Below, in pieces: positions 8,471 to 18,052 of a DNA stretch of 64,000 nucleotides. The notes beneath the pieces are model-generated. The model was not told the DNA's origin. It saw only the letters and a list, made by a program, of their open reading frames with translations, and searched no databases. How positions within the stretch are numbered: position 1 is the first letter of the stretch; every line of letters starts with the position of its first letter. Made by a program: the position numbers and the translations under genes. This DNA is from Myxococcales bacterium (GTDB lineage Bacteria; Myxococcota_A; Polyangia; Nannocystales; Nannocystaceae), in NCBI GenBank assembly GCA_020633335.1, contig JACKDU010000010.1, forward strand, positions 310,001 to 374,000, written 5' to 3'.

Positions 8471-9151
8471 TCAGATCCCGTTGTCGCCGGACCAGCCCTC
8501 GTCGCAGATCATGTCGCCGCTGACCGAGGAGTCGCGGAGACAATTGAAGCGCTCGGCGTCATCGGCGATGCCGAGGCAGGCGTCGTAGGTGGCGGCCGGC
8601 GCGAGATCGCCGAGGCGCGCGGCGTCGACGTTGAAGCTGAGATCCGCGAAGCCCCAGCCCCGGTGGATCGCCTGGCCGTCCTCCTTGATCAGGATGTAGC
8701 CCGAGTCGGTGAACTGGCCGCCGTTCTGCGACCAGCTCCAGCGGACGAGCCCAGGCGTGCGATCGCGGAGGGCCGTGAGGGCGCAGGTCAGCGCCTCGGG
8801 GCTGCCGAGCACCAGGGGATCGACGTCGCAGTAGCCCTCGCAGGAGCCGGTGACGATCGGACAGACCTGATCGCCGCAGAGCGGCAGGCTCGGCGAGGTG
8901 AGGCTGTGATCGGTCTCGACGATCACGCACTCGCAGCCGGGGAGCGCCGTGCCGTCGGTGTCGGTGCCCGTGCCGGTGTCGGTGTCGGTGCCGGTCCCGG
9001 TGGCGGTCCCGTCGGTCGCGGTCCCGCTGGTCGTCGAGTCGGTCGCGCTCGCCGCCCCGCTCGTCGACTCGGTCGCCGTGCCACCGCTACCGTCCGTACA
9101 GGCGGTGAGGCCCACCGCAGCGCTCAGGATCCAGAGAAAGCTCGCTCGCAT
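8471..9151 (-). CDS. Lipoprotein with Thr/Gly/Asp-rich linker
   Basis: The 226-residue product starts with a short signal peptide ending in the lipobox LTAC (Cys about residue 18), predicting a lipid-anchored envelope protein. Residues 19-65 are a low-complexity linker rich in Thr, Ser, Gly and Asp, encoded by near-perfect hexanucleotide repeats. The remaining 160 residues form a cysteine-containing domain (CECVI, CGDQVC, GSCEGYC, a late CLGIADDAERFNC) that I do not recognise. A TAGACT hexamer sits 7 nt before the ATG, supporting this start. Linkers of this kind are common in Nannocystaceae lipoproteins. Confidence 0.75.
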   Translation of the reverse strand: MRASFLWILSAAVGLTACTDGSGGTATESTSGAASATDSTTSGTATDGTATGTGTDTDTGTGTDTDGTALPGCECVIVETDHSLTSPSLPLCGDQVCPIVTGSCEGYCDVDPLVLGSPEALTCALTALRDRTPGLVRWSWSQNGGQFTDSGYILIKEDGQAIHRGWGFADLSFNVDAARLGDLAPAATYDACLGIADDAERFNCLRDSSVSGDMICDEGWSGDNGI

Positions 9152-9158
9152 GGCGACG

Positions 9159-9164
9159 AGTCTA
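9159..9164 (-). promoter_or_regulatory. Candidate -10 element of the lipoprotein gene
   Basis: On the minus strand the hexamer TAGACT ends 7 nt before the ATG at 9151, predicting a leaderless transcript. No convincing -35 was found. Confidence 0.4.
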
Positions 9165-9254
9165 TCGCCGCCCCGCCCGCGAGGACGATCGCGGTCACCA
9201 CACGATCGACGCGCGGCGTCGCTCGCTGGGGGCCCAGGACCACGCCGGCACGCG

Positions 9255-11090
9255 CTAGTACGCGACCGCCTTGCCGCCGTCGCGGGCGATGTCGGCGACC
9301 GCCCGGTAGCCGCCGGTCGCCGGATCGACCTCGACGCAGTTGGCGTGGCCGATCGAGCGCCAGAGCCAGCCGGCGCTGCCGAGCACCACGACCTCGTGAC
9401 CGCGGGCGCGGAGCCCCTCGAGGAGCGCCTCGCCGGCCTCCGGCTCCGCCATGATCCGATCGGGGAGCCACTGATGGTGGAGGCGCGGGGCCTTGACCGC
9501 GACGTCGAGCGGCTGCTCGTAGTCGATCAGCGCGCGGACGATCTGGGTGACGGTGGTGGTGATCGTCGATCCCCCCGGGGTGCCGACAACCGCCCGCAGC
9601 GCGCCGTCCTTGACCAGGATCGTCGGCGTCATCGACGAGAGCATCCGCTTGCCCGGCTCGATCCGGTTGCGCTCCCCCTGGACCAGCCCGTAGGCGTTGG
9701 CGGTCCCCGGCTTGACCGCGAAGTCGTCCATCTCGTTGTTGAGGAGGATCCCGGTCCCGGGGATCACCACCTTGGCGCCGAAGGAGGTGTTGAGGGTGTA
9801 GGTGTTCGAGACCGCGTTGCCGGCGTCGTCGACCACCGAGAAGTGGGTGGTCTCCATCGACTCCGCCGGCAGCCCGGCCTCGACCTTCGACGAGGGGGTC
9901 GCGTGGGCGAGGTCGACGTCGGCGAGGCGCGCCCGCATGTACTCGTGGTCGAGGAGGCGCGCGAGCGGGACCTTGACGAAGTCGGGATCGCCGAGGAGGT
10001 AGTTGCGATCGACGTAGGCCCGACGCGCCGCCTCGACGTAGAGGTGGACCTCGTCGACGCTGTGCCAGGGGTAGCGCTTGATGTCGAGGATCTCCGAGGC
10101 CGCGAGGATCTGCCGCATCACCACGCCGCCGGCCGAGGGCGGGGGCATGGTGATCACCTGGTGGCCGCGGTACTCGAAGATCACCGGCTCGCGGGGGATC
10201 GCCTGGTACTCGGCGAGATCATCGGCGCTCCAGATCCCGCCGAGCCCACGGACCCCGGCCACCATCGTGTCGGCGAAGGGGCCGACGTAGAAGGCGCGCG
10301 GATCGCCGGCGACGATCTCGAGGGAGGCGGCGAGCTCGGGCTGCTTCCAGAGATCGCCGTCGACGAAGATCACGCCCCCCTGGCCGCGGTAGAGATCGGC
10401 CGTCGACGCGAAGCCGAGCTTCTCCATCTTCTCGACCGCCCCCTTGAGATCGTCGGCGTGGAAGGCGTCGAGGCGGTGCCCCTCGTTCGCCAGGCGGATC
10501 GCCGGCGCGACCAGCTCGGCCCAGGGGAGCGAGCCGTAGCGCTGGTGGGCGAGCGCGAGGCCGGCGACGGTCCCGGGGATCCCGGCGGCCTTGGCCCCGT
10601 CGAGGCTCCCGCGGGTCGTCTCCCCCTTGGCGTCGAGGTACATGTCGCGGCTGGCGGCCTTGGGCGCCCGCTCGCGGTAGTCGATGGCCGCGACCCGACC
10701 GTCGGCCATCCGGACCACCATGAAGCCGCCGCCGCCGAGGTTGCCGGCGGACGGATGGGTGACGGCGAGGGCGAAGGCGACGGCGATCGCCGCGTCGACC
10801 GCGTTGCCGCCCTTCTTGAGGATCTCGACGCCGATCTCGCTGGCGTTCGCCTCGGCGCTGGCGACCGCCCCGTGGATCCCGACCGCGGTCGCCGCGTCGT
10901 TCGGGTCGCGGGCCGGAAGACTCCGCTTCGCCGAGGGGGAGGAGATCTCGGCCGTCTGGGCCCCGACCCCGGCCGTGTCTGCAGGTGCGTCGCTCCCCCG
11001 CCCGCCGGGCCCGCGGCAGCCGAGCGACGCGGCGAGGGCCAGAGAGCTCAGCGAGAGTGCAAGATGACGCCACACCGGGAGCGAAGGCAT
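9255..11090 (-). CDS. ggt: Gamma-glutamyltransferase
   Basis: GGT cleaves and transfers gamma-glutamyl groups from glutathione and related compounds outside the cytoplasm. The 611-residue precursor has a signal peptide with a Cys at residue 25 (AASLGC), so it may be a lipoprotein. It then shows the N-terminal nucleophile hydrolase fold: ANASEIGVEILKKGGNAVDAAIA, the substrate-binding YRERAP, and the self-cleavage/nucleophile segment TTHFSVVD, where the second Thr would be the catalytic N-terminal residue of the small subunit. GTGILLNNEMDDF and GTPGGSTI follow, as in the family. The ATG start is supported by a TAGGCT element 7 nt upstream. Confidence 0.93.
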   Translation of the reverse strand: MPSLPVWRHLALSLSSLALAASLGCRGPGGRGSDAPADTAGVGAQTAEISSPSAKRSLPARDPNDAATAVGIHGAVASAEANASEIGVEILKKGGNAVDAAIAVAFALAVTHPSAGNLGGGGFMVVRMADGRVAAIDYRERAPKAASRDMYLDAKGETTRGSLDGAKAAGIPGTVAGLALAHQRYGSLPWAELVAPAIRLANEGHRLDAFHADDLKGAVEKMEKLGFASTADLYRGQGGVIFVDGDLWKQPELAASLEIVAGDPRAFYVGPFADTMVAGVRGLGGIWSADDLAEYQAIPREPVIFEYRGHQVITMPPPSAGGVVMRQILAASEILDIKRYPWHSVDEVHLYVEAARRAYVDRNYLLGDPDFVKVPLARLLDHEYMRARLADVDLAHATPSSKVEAGLPAESMETTHFSVVDDAGNAVSNTYTLNTSFGAKVVIPGTGILLNNEMDDFAVKPGTANAYGLVQGERNRIEPGKRMLSSMTPTILVKDGALRAVVGTPGGSTITTTVTQIVRALIDYEQPLDVAVKAPRLHHQWLPDRIMAEPEAGEALLEGLRARGHEVVVLGSAGWLWRSIGHANCVEVDPATGGYRAVADIARDGGKAVAY

Positions 11091-11097
11091 GGACGCG

Positions 11098-11103
11098 AGC
11101 CTA
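11098..11103 (-). promoter_or_regulatory. Candidate -10 element of ggt
   Basis: TAGGCT on the minus strand ends 7 nt before the ggt ATG, again implying a leaderless mRNA. Confidence 0.4.
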
Positions 11104-11159
11104 CACCGCGGCTCGCGGAGGCTCGGCGAACAATCGTGATCATCGCCGCGAGTTTCGCC

Positions 11160-11188
11160 TTGACATGCCTCCGGGCCTGCAGCATCCT
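11160..11188 (+). promoter_or_regulatory. Candidate sigma-70 promoter of the tRNA pair
   Basis: A perfect TTGACA at 11160-11165 is followed after 17 nt by CATCCT at 11183-11188. Transcription would begin about 33 nt before tRNA-Gln. Confidence 0.5.
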
Positions 11189-11227
11189 CTCGCGCACCCA
11201 AGGCCCCGGCGGTCTTGGCTCCCTTGG

Positions 11228-11301
11228 TCGGGGATCGTCTAATGGTAGGACTGCGGATTCTGGTTCCGCCTATCAAGGTTCGAATCCTTGTCCCCGAACC
11301 A
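11228..11301 (+). tRNA. tRNA-Gln (CTG anticodon)
   Basis: The acceptor stem TCGGGGA pairs with TCCCCGA, the anticodon arm is GCGGA-TTCTGGT-TCCGC with anticodon CTG, and the T arm contains GGTTCGAATCC. Discriminator A and a genome-encoded CCA end the molecule at 11301. Confidence 0.97.
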
Positions 11302-11340
11302 ATCCTCCGCTACCTTCCACGACAACAACCAGAAGCGTAT

Positions 11341-11412
11341 GGCCCCATGGTCTAGCGGTCAGGACGTTGGCCTCTCACGCCGAAATCCCGGGTTCGATTC
11401 CCGGTGGGGTCA
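11341..11412 (+). tRNA. tRNA-Glu (CTC anticodon)
   Basis: Acceptor GGCCCCA pairs with TGGGGTC (one G-T pair), the anticodon arm is TTGGC-CTCTCAC-GCCGA with anticodon CTC, and the T loop GGTTCGATTCC is standard. In contrast to the neighbouring tRNA-Gln, the CCA tail is not encoded. It lies 39 nt after tRNA-Gln and is probably co-transcribed. Confidence 0.97.
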
Positions 11413-11419
11413 TGCACCA

Positions 11420-11451
11420 GCCCCCTCGCACTTGCGAGGGGGCTTTTTTTT
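11420..11451 (+). terminator. Strong intrinsic terminator after the tRNA pair
   Basis: A 10-11-bp stem (GCCCCCTCGCA / TGCGAGGGGGC) with a tiny loop is followed directly by eight T residues at 11444-11451. Confidence 0.95.
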
Positions 11452-11918
11452 GCCCTTGAAGCGGTGATCCGACGCAGCGGCCGGTCCGCTTCGCCGACGC
11501 TCGGCGGAGGCGATCTCCTGACGTGCCCTCGAGGCTCCGTGACGCCGCCCGCCTGCGAGGCTCAGAGCGTGGTGCACGCTTCGCTGCGGCGATCGGCTCC
11601 AGCATGGAGGCGATCTCCGCGAGGCATCGCCCGCGCACCCGCAGCGGACACGGCGGCCAAAAAAGTCGAGCCGCAGCACCCGCCCTTCACGGGTGCTGCG
11701 GCATCAGGTGCTCGTCACGGAGTGCGGAGGAGGCGAGGTGCTGCTGACCCCCCCGAAGCCGATCACTCCGAGGGCGCGCGGGCCAGCGGGGCTCCCCGAG
11801 CCATGCACGACCTTTTAGACACCGGACCCTCCGCGAGTTACGATCCCCTGCGAGAGCTTTTTTCGGGGCATTTTCGCGCCGAGCGCCTCCGGTGCTAGGC
11901 TCTCGGCGCGCGAGGTTG
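11452..11918. other. Intergenic region without a supported gene
   Basis: About 470 nt separate the tRNA terminator from the next gene. Open frames exist on both strands, but all are short, compositionally odd and overlap the 13-bp hairpin at 11670-11702. A TAGGCT -10-like hexamer at 11896-11901 probably serves the downstream gene. A minus-strand small RNA ending at the hairpin is possible, but no clear promoter was identified. Confidence 0.5.
11659..11702 (-). terminator. Minus-strand intrinsic terminator with no assigned gene
   Basis: A perfect 13-bp stem (GCCGCAGCACCCG at 11670-11682 and its complement at 11690-11702, 7-nt loop) is followed on the minus strand, after 5 nt, by six T residues (plus-strand A-run 11659-11664). 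No convincing minus-strand gene precedes it. Confidence 0.6.
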
Positions 11919-13043
11919 ATGACGTCGGCGGGAAACAGGGGGAAGGCGCGGGAAGTGGACGCATCGACCGAGCGGATCGACGCGGTCGAGATCGGCGTCG
12001 ATCCCGGGGAGATCGCTCCGCTCCTCTTCTCCCCCGCCACCCGCTGGTCACCGCTGGTGATCTCCTTCCCGCATGTCGGCCTGGGCTGGCCCGAGAGCTT
12101 CGCTCGTCCCGCCCCTCAGGTGCACTTCGGGCGGAACGCCGACTACGAGGTCCACCGCCTCTACCGCGGCGCCGACGAAGCCGGCGCGGCCAGCCTCCGC
12201 GCGATCTACAGCCGCCTCCTGGTCGACTTGAACCGGGCCGACGACGACGTCAGCCCGAACCTCGTCCCGGATCACCCCGCCCCTCGACCGCGCCCCGCGC
12301 TGCCCCCTCTCTTCGGCCCCGGCACTCGGATCCCGAACCGAGGCGTCCTCTGGGACACGGCGGTCGGCAACATCCCGATCCTCAGCGGCCCGATCGCCTA
12401 CGCCGAGCTCGAGCTCCGGCTGCGGCGCTACTACGCGCCCTACTACCGCGCGCTCGCTCTCCTCCTCGAGCGCCGCCGCGCGCGCTTCGGCTACGCGATC
12501 CTTCTCGAGGCCCACAGCATGCCGAGCTCGGTGCCGGGCGACCTGATCCTCGGGACCCTCGAGGGCGGCTCGTGCAGCCCCGAGATCGAGGCCCTCGCCC
12601 TCTCGGCCCTGTCCCGGCGCGGACCGGCGGAGCTCGCGGTCCGGCTCAACGACCCGTACCGCGGCGGGAACCTCGTCCGGACCTTTGGTAGACCGGAAGA
12701 AGGGATCCATGCGTTGCAGGTCGAGGTGAATCGCGCGCTCTATATGGACGAGGCCACCCTCCAGGTGTGGGCCCCGTCCGCCGACGCGGCCCAGCCCGCC
12801 GAGCCGGCGCGATCGCACGCGCGCTTGCTCACAAGGCGTCAGCAGCGCTTGAGCGCCCTCCGCGATCGGCTCAGCGACCTCGTTCGCGCCCTCGCGTCCA
12901 CGACCTCCCTTCCAGACGAGCGTCAGGCCGCCCTCACCGCCGCCGCTCATTCTTCATCAAACCCACCTGTGTCAGCATCATCTGTGCCATCCTGCGGCGA
13001 CTCCCTTGTGCAGCGCGGGGCTGCGGGGATAAAATGCCGCTAG
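11919..13043 (+). CDS. N-formylglutamate amidohydrolase family protein
   Basis: The 374-residue product matches the N-formylglutamate amidohydrolase/deformylase family: SPLVISFPHVGLGWP near residue 45 (the family's SxPHxG metal-binding stretch), the HFGRNADYEVHRLY region, VDLNRADDDVSP (family pattern DLNR), and LEAHSMPS, where the conserved HSM supplies another metal ligand. NDPYRGG and ALQVEVNRALYMDE follow as in HutG-like enzymes. The role is probably hydrolysis of an N-formyl or related amide; substrate unknown. Start ATG 11919 is preferred over GTG 11892 because a TAGGCT -10-like element covers 11896-11901. The last 60 residues are low-complexity and may be non-conserved. Confidence 0.78.
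   Translation: MTSAGNRGKAREVDASTERIDAVEIGVDPGEIAPLLFSPATRWSPLVISFPHVGLGWPESFARPAPQVHFGRNADYEVHRLYRGADEAGAASLRAIYSRLLVDLNRADDDVSPNLVPDHPAPRPRPALPPLFGPGTRIPNRGVLWDTAVGNIPILSGPIAYAELELRLRRYYAPYYRALALLLERRRARFGYAILLEAHSMPSSVPGDLILGTLEGGSCSPEIEALALSALSRRGPAELAVRLNDPYRGGNLVRTFGRPEEGIHALQVEVNRALYMDEATLQVWAPSADAAQPAEPARSHARLLTRRQQRLSALRDRLSDLVRALASTTSLPDERQAALTAAAHSSSNPPVSASSVPSCGDSLVQRGAAGIKCR
13006..13035 (+). promoter_or_regulatory. Candidate promoter of the 13081 membrane-protein gene
   Basis: TTGTGC at 13006-13011 and TAAAAT at 13030-13035 are separated by 18 nt, and an AAAAGGAA ribosome-binding site follows at 13065-13072. Confidence 0.45.
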
Positions 13044-13080
13044 ATCACACTCGGCCCCTCGAAGAAAAGGAACCGTGGCA

Positions 13081-13755
<675 letters not shown>

Positions 13756-13798
13756 TCGACCCTTCACCTCGAGTCCAACCGCGCCCACGAGTACTCCC

Positions 13799-14776
13799 AT
13801 GAGCATCTTCCGCACCGCTCTCTCGCTCGCGCTCTGCGCCTCGCTCGCTCAACCCACCGTCGCCCTCGCGGCCGTCTTCGACGATCCCTGCGAGGGTGGC
13901 ACCCCGGCGGCCGATCTCCCAGACACGGCGAACCTCTCCTCCGAGGAGAAGCTGAACTGGGCGAAGAAGCTCTACGGCGAGGCCAAGGGCTTCCACGACT
14001 CCGGCAACTACTTCTGCTCGGTCATCAAGTACGAGCAGGCGTACACCTTCGCCCCCGACAAGCACCTCTTCGCCTACAACCTCGGCGTCGACGCTTGGGA
14101 GCTCAAGGACTGCGCCCGCGTCAAGCACTACATGCAGCTCTTCATGGTCAACGATGAGAGCAACGCGGATCTCCGGAAGGACGCCAAGCGGATCCTTAAT
14201 GAGGCGGAGAACAGCGCGGAGTGTGTGACCAACGCGGGGGCCGCCGGCTCTTCGGGTCCGACCGACACCGGCTCGAGCGGCGCGCCGATCGAGGACACCG
14301 AGGAGGCACCTGGCCTCGAGGGCACCTCGCGCGGCGGCAGCGAGAGCGGCGGTGGCGGCGGCGGCGAGGACAAGCCGAAGAAGTCGGTCTCGGGCATGCT
14401 CATCGGCGGGGTCGTCCTCTCGGTGATCGGCCTCGGTGTGGCCGGCGGCGGCGTCGCCCTCGCGCTCAGCAGCAAGAAGAAGGGCGACGAGATCAAGGAC
14501 GCGGGCTCGACCGCCAACATGACGGGCTTCGCCCAGGGCTACTACGACGCGAGCCTCGAGAAGAGCGCCAAGACCCTCGGCCTCGTCGGCCCGGTCCTGA
14601 TCGGCGCGGGCGGTGCCCTCCTCGTCGGCGGCATCGTCATGGTCGTGATGGATCGCGGCAACAAGAAGAAGGGCAAGGGCGCCTACGCCAATCAGCGCTC
14701 CTTCCAGCTCGCGGGCGCCGGCGTGTCGCCGCTTCGCGAGGGCGGCGGCGCGGCGTCGATGACCTTCCGCTTCTAG
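13799..14776 (+). CDS. Exported TPR-like protein with C-terminal membrane segments
   Basis: The 325-residue product has a cleavable signal peptide (residues 1-25) and a helical region resembling a TPR (SEEKLNWAKKLYGEAKGFHDSGNYFCSVIKYEQAYTFAPDKHLFAYNLGVDAWELKDC). A Ser/Gly/Asp linker and two hydrophobic helices follow (about residues 200-221 and 262-285), separated by a Lys-rich loop. Such TPR-plus-two-helix proteins are frequent in myxobacterial genomes, but their function is not established. It follows the 13081 gene by 43 nt and may be co-transcribed. Confidence 0.75.
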   Translation: MSIFRTALSLALCASLAQPTVALAAVFDDPCEGGTPAADLPDTANLSSEEKLNWAKKLYGEAKGFHDSGNYFCSVIKYEQAYTFAPDKHLFAYNLGVDAWELKDCARVKHYMQLFMVNDESNADLRKDAKRILNEAENSAECVTNAGAAGSSGPTDTGSSGAPIEDTEEAPGLEGTSRGGSESGGGGGGEDKPKKSVSGMLIGGVVLSVIGLGVAGGGVALALSSKKKGDEIKDAGSTANMTGFAQGYYDASLEKSAKTLGLVGPVLIGAGGALLVGGIVMVVMDRGNKKKGKGAYANQRSFQLAGAGVSPLREGGGAASMTFRF

Positions 14777-14783
14777 GCCCCGC

Positions 14784-16367
14784 ATGCGAAGCGGCGCTCC
14801 CCGGCGCGGTGATGAACGCGCGCTACTCCGGGAGCGCCGTTCTCGCGAGCGCGTCCTGATCCCCGTCGAGTCGAGCGCCTCCTTCGCCCTCGCCTACCCC
14901 AGCCCCTACCGGGCGGGGATGTCCAGCCTGGGCTTCCAGTCGATCTACCGCCAGCTCAACGCCGCGGGGATCGGCACCCACCGGGCCTTCCTCCCCGACG
15001 CCTGGGAGCCGCTCGCGCTCCGCTGGCCGCAGGAACGCCGGCCGATCCTCACCTACGAGGCCGAGCGCCCGCTCTCCAGCTATCCGGTGATCGGCCTCTC
15101 GATCGCCTACGAGCTCGAGATCGCCGGCGTGATCCGCCTGCTCGAAGGGTCAGGTATCCCGCTCCTCGCGTCCGCCCGCGGTCCTCGAGATCCGATCATC
15201 GTCGGCGGCGGCCCCCTCACCTTCTCCAACCCGAACGCGGCCCTCCCCTTCGTCGACCTCCTCCTCGTCGGCGAGGCCGAGGAGCGCCTCCCTCAGGTGC
15301 TCGATCGCCTCGGCGGCGCCGGTGATCGCCGCCAGCGGATCGAGGCCGCCGCCGAGCTCGAGGGCGTGATCGTCGGCGAGATCGATCCCGGCCGCTGGGA
15401 GCCGCTCCCGGAGCCGCTCCGCGCCCCGAAGGAGCTCCTCCCCGCGGCCTCCGCGATCCTCAGCCCCGACACCGAGCTCGCCGACATGTTCCTGGTCGAG
15501 CCCGAGCGCGGCTGCTCGCGCCGCTGCACCTTCTGTGTGATGCGCGGGGGGACGAGCGCCGGCGGAATGCGGATCCTCCCCAAGGAGCGGCCGCTCGCGC
15601 TGATCCCCGAGGAGGCGAAGCGCGTCGGCCTGGTCGGCGCGGCCGTCACCGATCTCCCGCACCTCGAGGAGCTGGTCGCCGACCTCGTCGACTCCGGGCG
15701 CGGCGTCGCGATCTCCAGCCTCCGCGCCGATCGCCTCACGCCCCGCTTCCTCCGCGACCTCCAGCGCGGCGGCTACCGGACGATCACCGTCGCGTCGGAC
15801 GGGATCAGCGAGCGCATGCGCCTCGCCCTCGACCGCAAGATCCACGAGGAGGACCTGCTCCGGGCGGCGACGCTGATCCGCGAGCACGGCTTCCACAAGA
15901 TGAAGATCTACGAGATGATCGGCGCCCCGGGAGAGACCGACGCCGACGTCGATGAGCTGATCCGCTTCGCCCGCGAGATCGCCGGGATCCAGCGGCTCAC
16001 GCTGACCTTCTCGACCTTCGTCGCCAAGCGCAACACGCCCCTCGACGGCCAGCCCTTCCTCGGCGTCAAGGAGGCCGAGGAGCGCCTCCGGCGGATCCGC
16101 GAGGGCCTCGCCGGCAAGGTCGAGCTCCGGCCGCAGTCGCCGCGCTGGGCCCACATCGAGTACCTCCTCGCGCTCTGGGGCCCCGAGGCCGGGCACGCGG
16201 CGATCCAGGCGGTCCACGCCGGCGGTCGCTACGCGGACTGGGTGCGGGCGTTCGCCGAGACGCCGCATGAGCCGCGAGCGCTCCGCCACGGCGACGAGGC
16301 GACCTGGGCGCGTCGACGGGGCAAGGCCGCCGAGCGCCGACAACTCCCGGTGATCGCCGACGCCTAG
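14784..16367 (+). CDS. Radical SAM protein with B12-binding-like N-terminal domain
   Basis: The 527-residue protein carries the radical SAM cluster motif CSRRCTFC near residue 246, with the following RILPKERPLALIPEEAKRVGLVG region as expected of the TIM-barrel core. The N-terminal 200 residues (FALAYPSPYRAGMSSLGFQSIYRQLN and FVDLLLVGEAEERLP) resemble B12-binding radical SAM proteins. The reaction and substrate are unknown. Translation may begin downstream of the ATG at 14784, because the first 22 residues are Arg-rich and unlike the family; no ribosome-binding site decides this. The start is 7 nt after the preceding stop codon. Confidence 0.8.
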   Translation: MRSGAPRRGDERALLRERRSRERVLIPVESSASFALAYPSPYRAGMSSLGFQSIYRQLNAAGIGTHRAFLPDAWEPLALRWPQERRPILTYEAERPLSSYPVIGLSIAYELEIAGVIRLLEGSGIPLLASARGPRDPIIVGGGPLTFSNPNAALPFVDLLLVGEAEERLPQVLDRLGGAGDRRQRIEAAAELEGVIVGEIDPGRWEPLPEPLRAPKELLPAASAILSPDTELADMFLVEPERGCSRRCTFCVMRGGTSAGGMRILPKERPLALIPEEAKRVGLVGAAVTDLPHLEELVADLVDSGRGVAISSLRADRLTPRFLRDLQRGGYRTITVASDGISERMRLALDRKIHEEDLLRAATLIREHGFHKMKIYEMIGAPGETDADVDELIRFAREIAGIQRLTLTFSTFVAKRNTPLDGQPFLGVKEAEERLRRIREGLAGKVELRPQSPRWAHIEYLLALWGPEAGHAAIQAVHAGGRYADWVRAFAETPHEPRALRHGDEATWARRRGKAAERRQLPVIADA

Positions 16368-16474
16368 GCGAAGGCCCGGGACGCTCCGCGAGGGCGCCGA
16401 CAACGCCGGCCGCCGGTCCGGTGCCGAGGCCCCCGAGCCGAAGGAAGAGCCGCCCCCCGTCGCGCGTAGGTCGC

Positions 16475-16503
16475 TTCGAAGCCCGCTTCGCCGGTGCTAG
16501 GTT
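16475..16503 (+). promoter_or_regulatory. Candidate promoter of the L,D-transpeptidase gene
   Basis: TTCGAA and TAGGTT are separated by exactly 17 nt, and the -10 ends 8 nt before the GTG start, implying a leaderless mRNA. Confidence 0.4.
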
Positions 16504-16511
16504 GGTGCCCC

Positions 16512-17990
16512 GTGTCGCTCGCCCCCGCCCTCGCCGTCCTCACCGCAGCCAGCGCCCTCGGCAACCTCGAGCCCGTCGGTGAGGACGCGGCGGCGATCCA
16601 CATCGAGGCCACCGACGTCCACTACATCGAGACTCGCTGGACCGAGACCGTGATCCGCGGGCGCCCCTGGGTCCCCCACCGCCGCCTGGCGACCCTCGCC
16701 AAGGGCACCCGCCTGGTGGTCCGCGGGGTCGTCGAGAGCCGCGACAAGGCGGGCTGCGAGGGCAAGCCCTGGTACGCGGTCTACCCCTTCGGCTTCGTCT
16801 GCTCGCGCGAGGTCCGGCCGAGCAAGAGCCCGCCCTCGACCGCCGCCGCGCTCACCCTCACCGACGATCGCACGCTCCCCTTCGACTACGTCCTGGTCCG
16901 CGAGAGCGGGACGCCGATGTACCGCAGCGACGCCGAGGCGATCGCCGGCACCCCCCACCGCCTCCTCGCCGACGGCATGAGCCTGGCCGCCGGCCGCACC
17001 CGCGAGGTCGGCGGCGTCCTCTACCTCGAGACCGCCGACGGCATGCTGATCCCCAAGGACAAGCTCGGCTGGATGGGCAAGGGCTCGGCCTGGGAGGGCG
17101 TGACGATCGACGAGGAGGTCGCGGTCGGCCCCGCCTTCGCCTGGACGAGCCGCGACAAGACGCCGGTCTTCGCCGAGGCGTCGGCCACAGGCGAGCCGAT
17201 CGAGCGCCTCCCCAAGCGCCAGCGCCTCCAGCTCAGCGGCGACGCCGTGACCACCGACGCGGGCCGCTTCTGGCCGGTCGGCGAGGGCCGCTGGGTCGAG
17301 GACGACAAGGTCAACGCGGTCGTCTTCATCGATCCGCCGGCCGGCGTCCTCCAGCCCCAGCAGCTCGCCCGCGGCAACGATCAATGGATCGACGTCGATC
17401 TCGGCGAGCAGGTGCTGGTCGCCTACCGCGGCCACCAGCCGGTCTTCGCGACGATGGTCTCGAGCGGCAAGGGCTCGCCGACCCCCCGCGGCAACTACCC
17501 GATCTGGGCCAAGGTCGCGAGCATGACCATGGGCAACCAGGACTACGAGGACAAGCCCTACATGGTCGAGCACGTCCCCTGGGTGCTCCTCTTTCAGGGC
17601 CACAACGCGCTCCATGGCGCCTACTGGCATGACCGCTTCGGTCAGCGCCGGAGCCACGGCTGCGTTAACCTCGCGCCGAAGGACGCCCGCTGGATCTTCG
17701 AGTGGGTCGCGCCGACCCTCCCCGAGGGTTGGACCGGCTACCTCCCCGGCGACCTCGCCGGCTCCGTGGTCGTCCACGTCCGCGACACCAGCCTGCCGAC
17801 CAACGAGGCGTTCATCCAGGAGCGGCCGATCGGCCCCCCGGATCCCGAGGAGGAGAAGCGCAAGAAGGAGGACGCGGAGGCCCGCCGGGCCGAGTCCCGC
17901 GCCGCCGAGGCCGATCCCTCCGCCGCGGTCGCGGCCCACGCCCCCGATCCGGGCTCGCCGATCGATCCCGAGGTCAACCTCCCGGATTGA
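16512..17990 (+). CDS. L,D-transpeptidase (YkuD domain)
   Basis: The 492-residue protein has a short N-terminal signal-like segment, a long region with SH3-like character, and a C-terminal YkuD catalytic domain. The domain contains GKGSPTPRGNYPIW, HNALHGAYWHDRFG and the active-site motif SHGCVNL with the nucleophilic Cys near residue 384. Such enzymes make 3-3 cross-links in peptidoglycan or attach proteins to it, in the periplasm. The tail after residue 430 is charged and Ala-rich. The GTG at 16512 is chosen because a well-spaced promoter lies just upstream; GTG 16494 overlaps that promoter. Confidence 0.88.
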   Translation: MSLAPALAVLTAASALGNLEPVGEDAAAIHIEATDVHYIETRWTETVIRGRPWVPHRRLATLAKGTRLVVRGVVESRDKAGCEGKPWYAVYPFGFVCSREVRPSKSPPSTAAALTLTDDRTLPFDYVLVRESGTPMYRSDAEAIAGTPHRLLADGMSLAAGRTREVGGVLYLETADGMLIPKDKLGWMGKGSAWEGVTIDEEVAVGPAFAWTSRDKTPVFAEASATGEPIERLPKRQRLQLSGDAVTTDAGRFWPVGEGRWVEDDKVNAVVFIDPPAGVLQPQQLARGNDQWIDVDLGEQVLVAYRGHQPVFATMVSSGKGSPTPRGNYPIWAKVASMTMGNQDYEDKPYMVEHVPWVLLFQGHNALHGAYWHDRFGQRRSHGCVNLAPKDARWIFEWVAPTLPEGWTGYLPGDLAGSVVVHVRDTSLPTNEAFIQERPIGPPDPEEEKRKKEDAEARRAESRAAEADPSAAVAAHAPDPGSPIDPEVNLPD

Positions 17991-18017
17991 GCCGGTCCAG
18001 GGCCGATCTCCCGGATC

Positions 18018-18046
18018 TTGTCGGCGCCGGGGCGCGCGCGTACCCT
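18018..18046 (+). promoter_or_regulatory. Candidate promoter of the 18053 lipoprotein gene
   Basis: TTGTCG at 18018-18023, a 17-nt spacer and TACCCT at 18041-18046 lie just upstream of the ATG (6 nt after the -10), predicting a leaderless mRNA. Confidence 0.5.
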
Positions 18047-18052
18047 CCCGCC

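Noticed and set aside
8949..11459. 836-codon plus-strand open frame over the ggt gene and tRNAs
   Set aside because: It runs across two tRNA genes and is antisense to well-defined ggt motifs.
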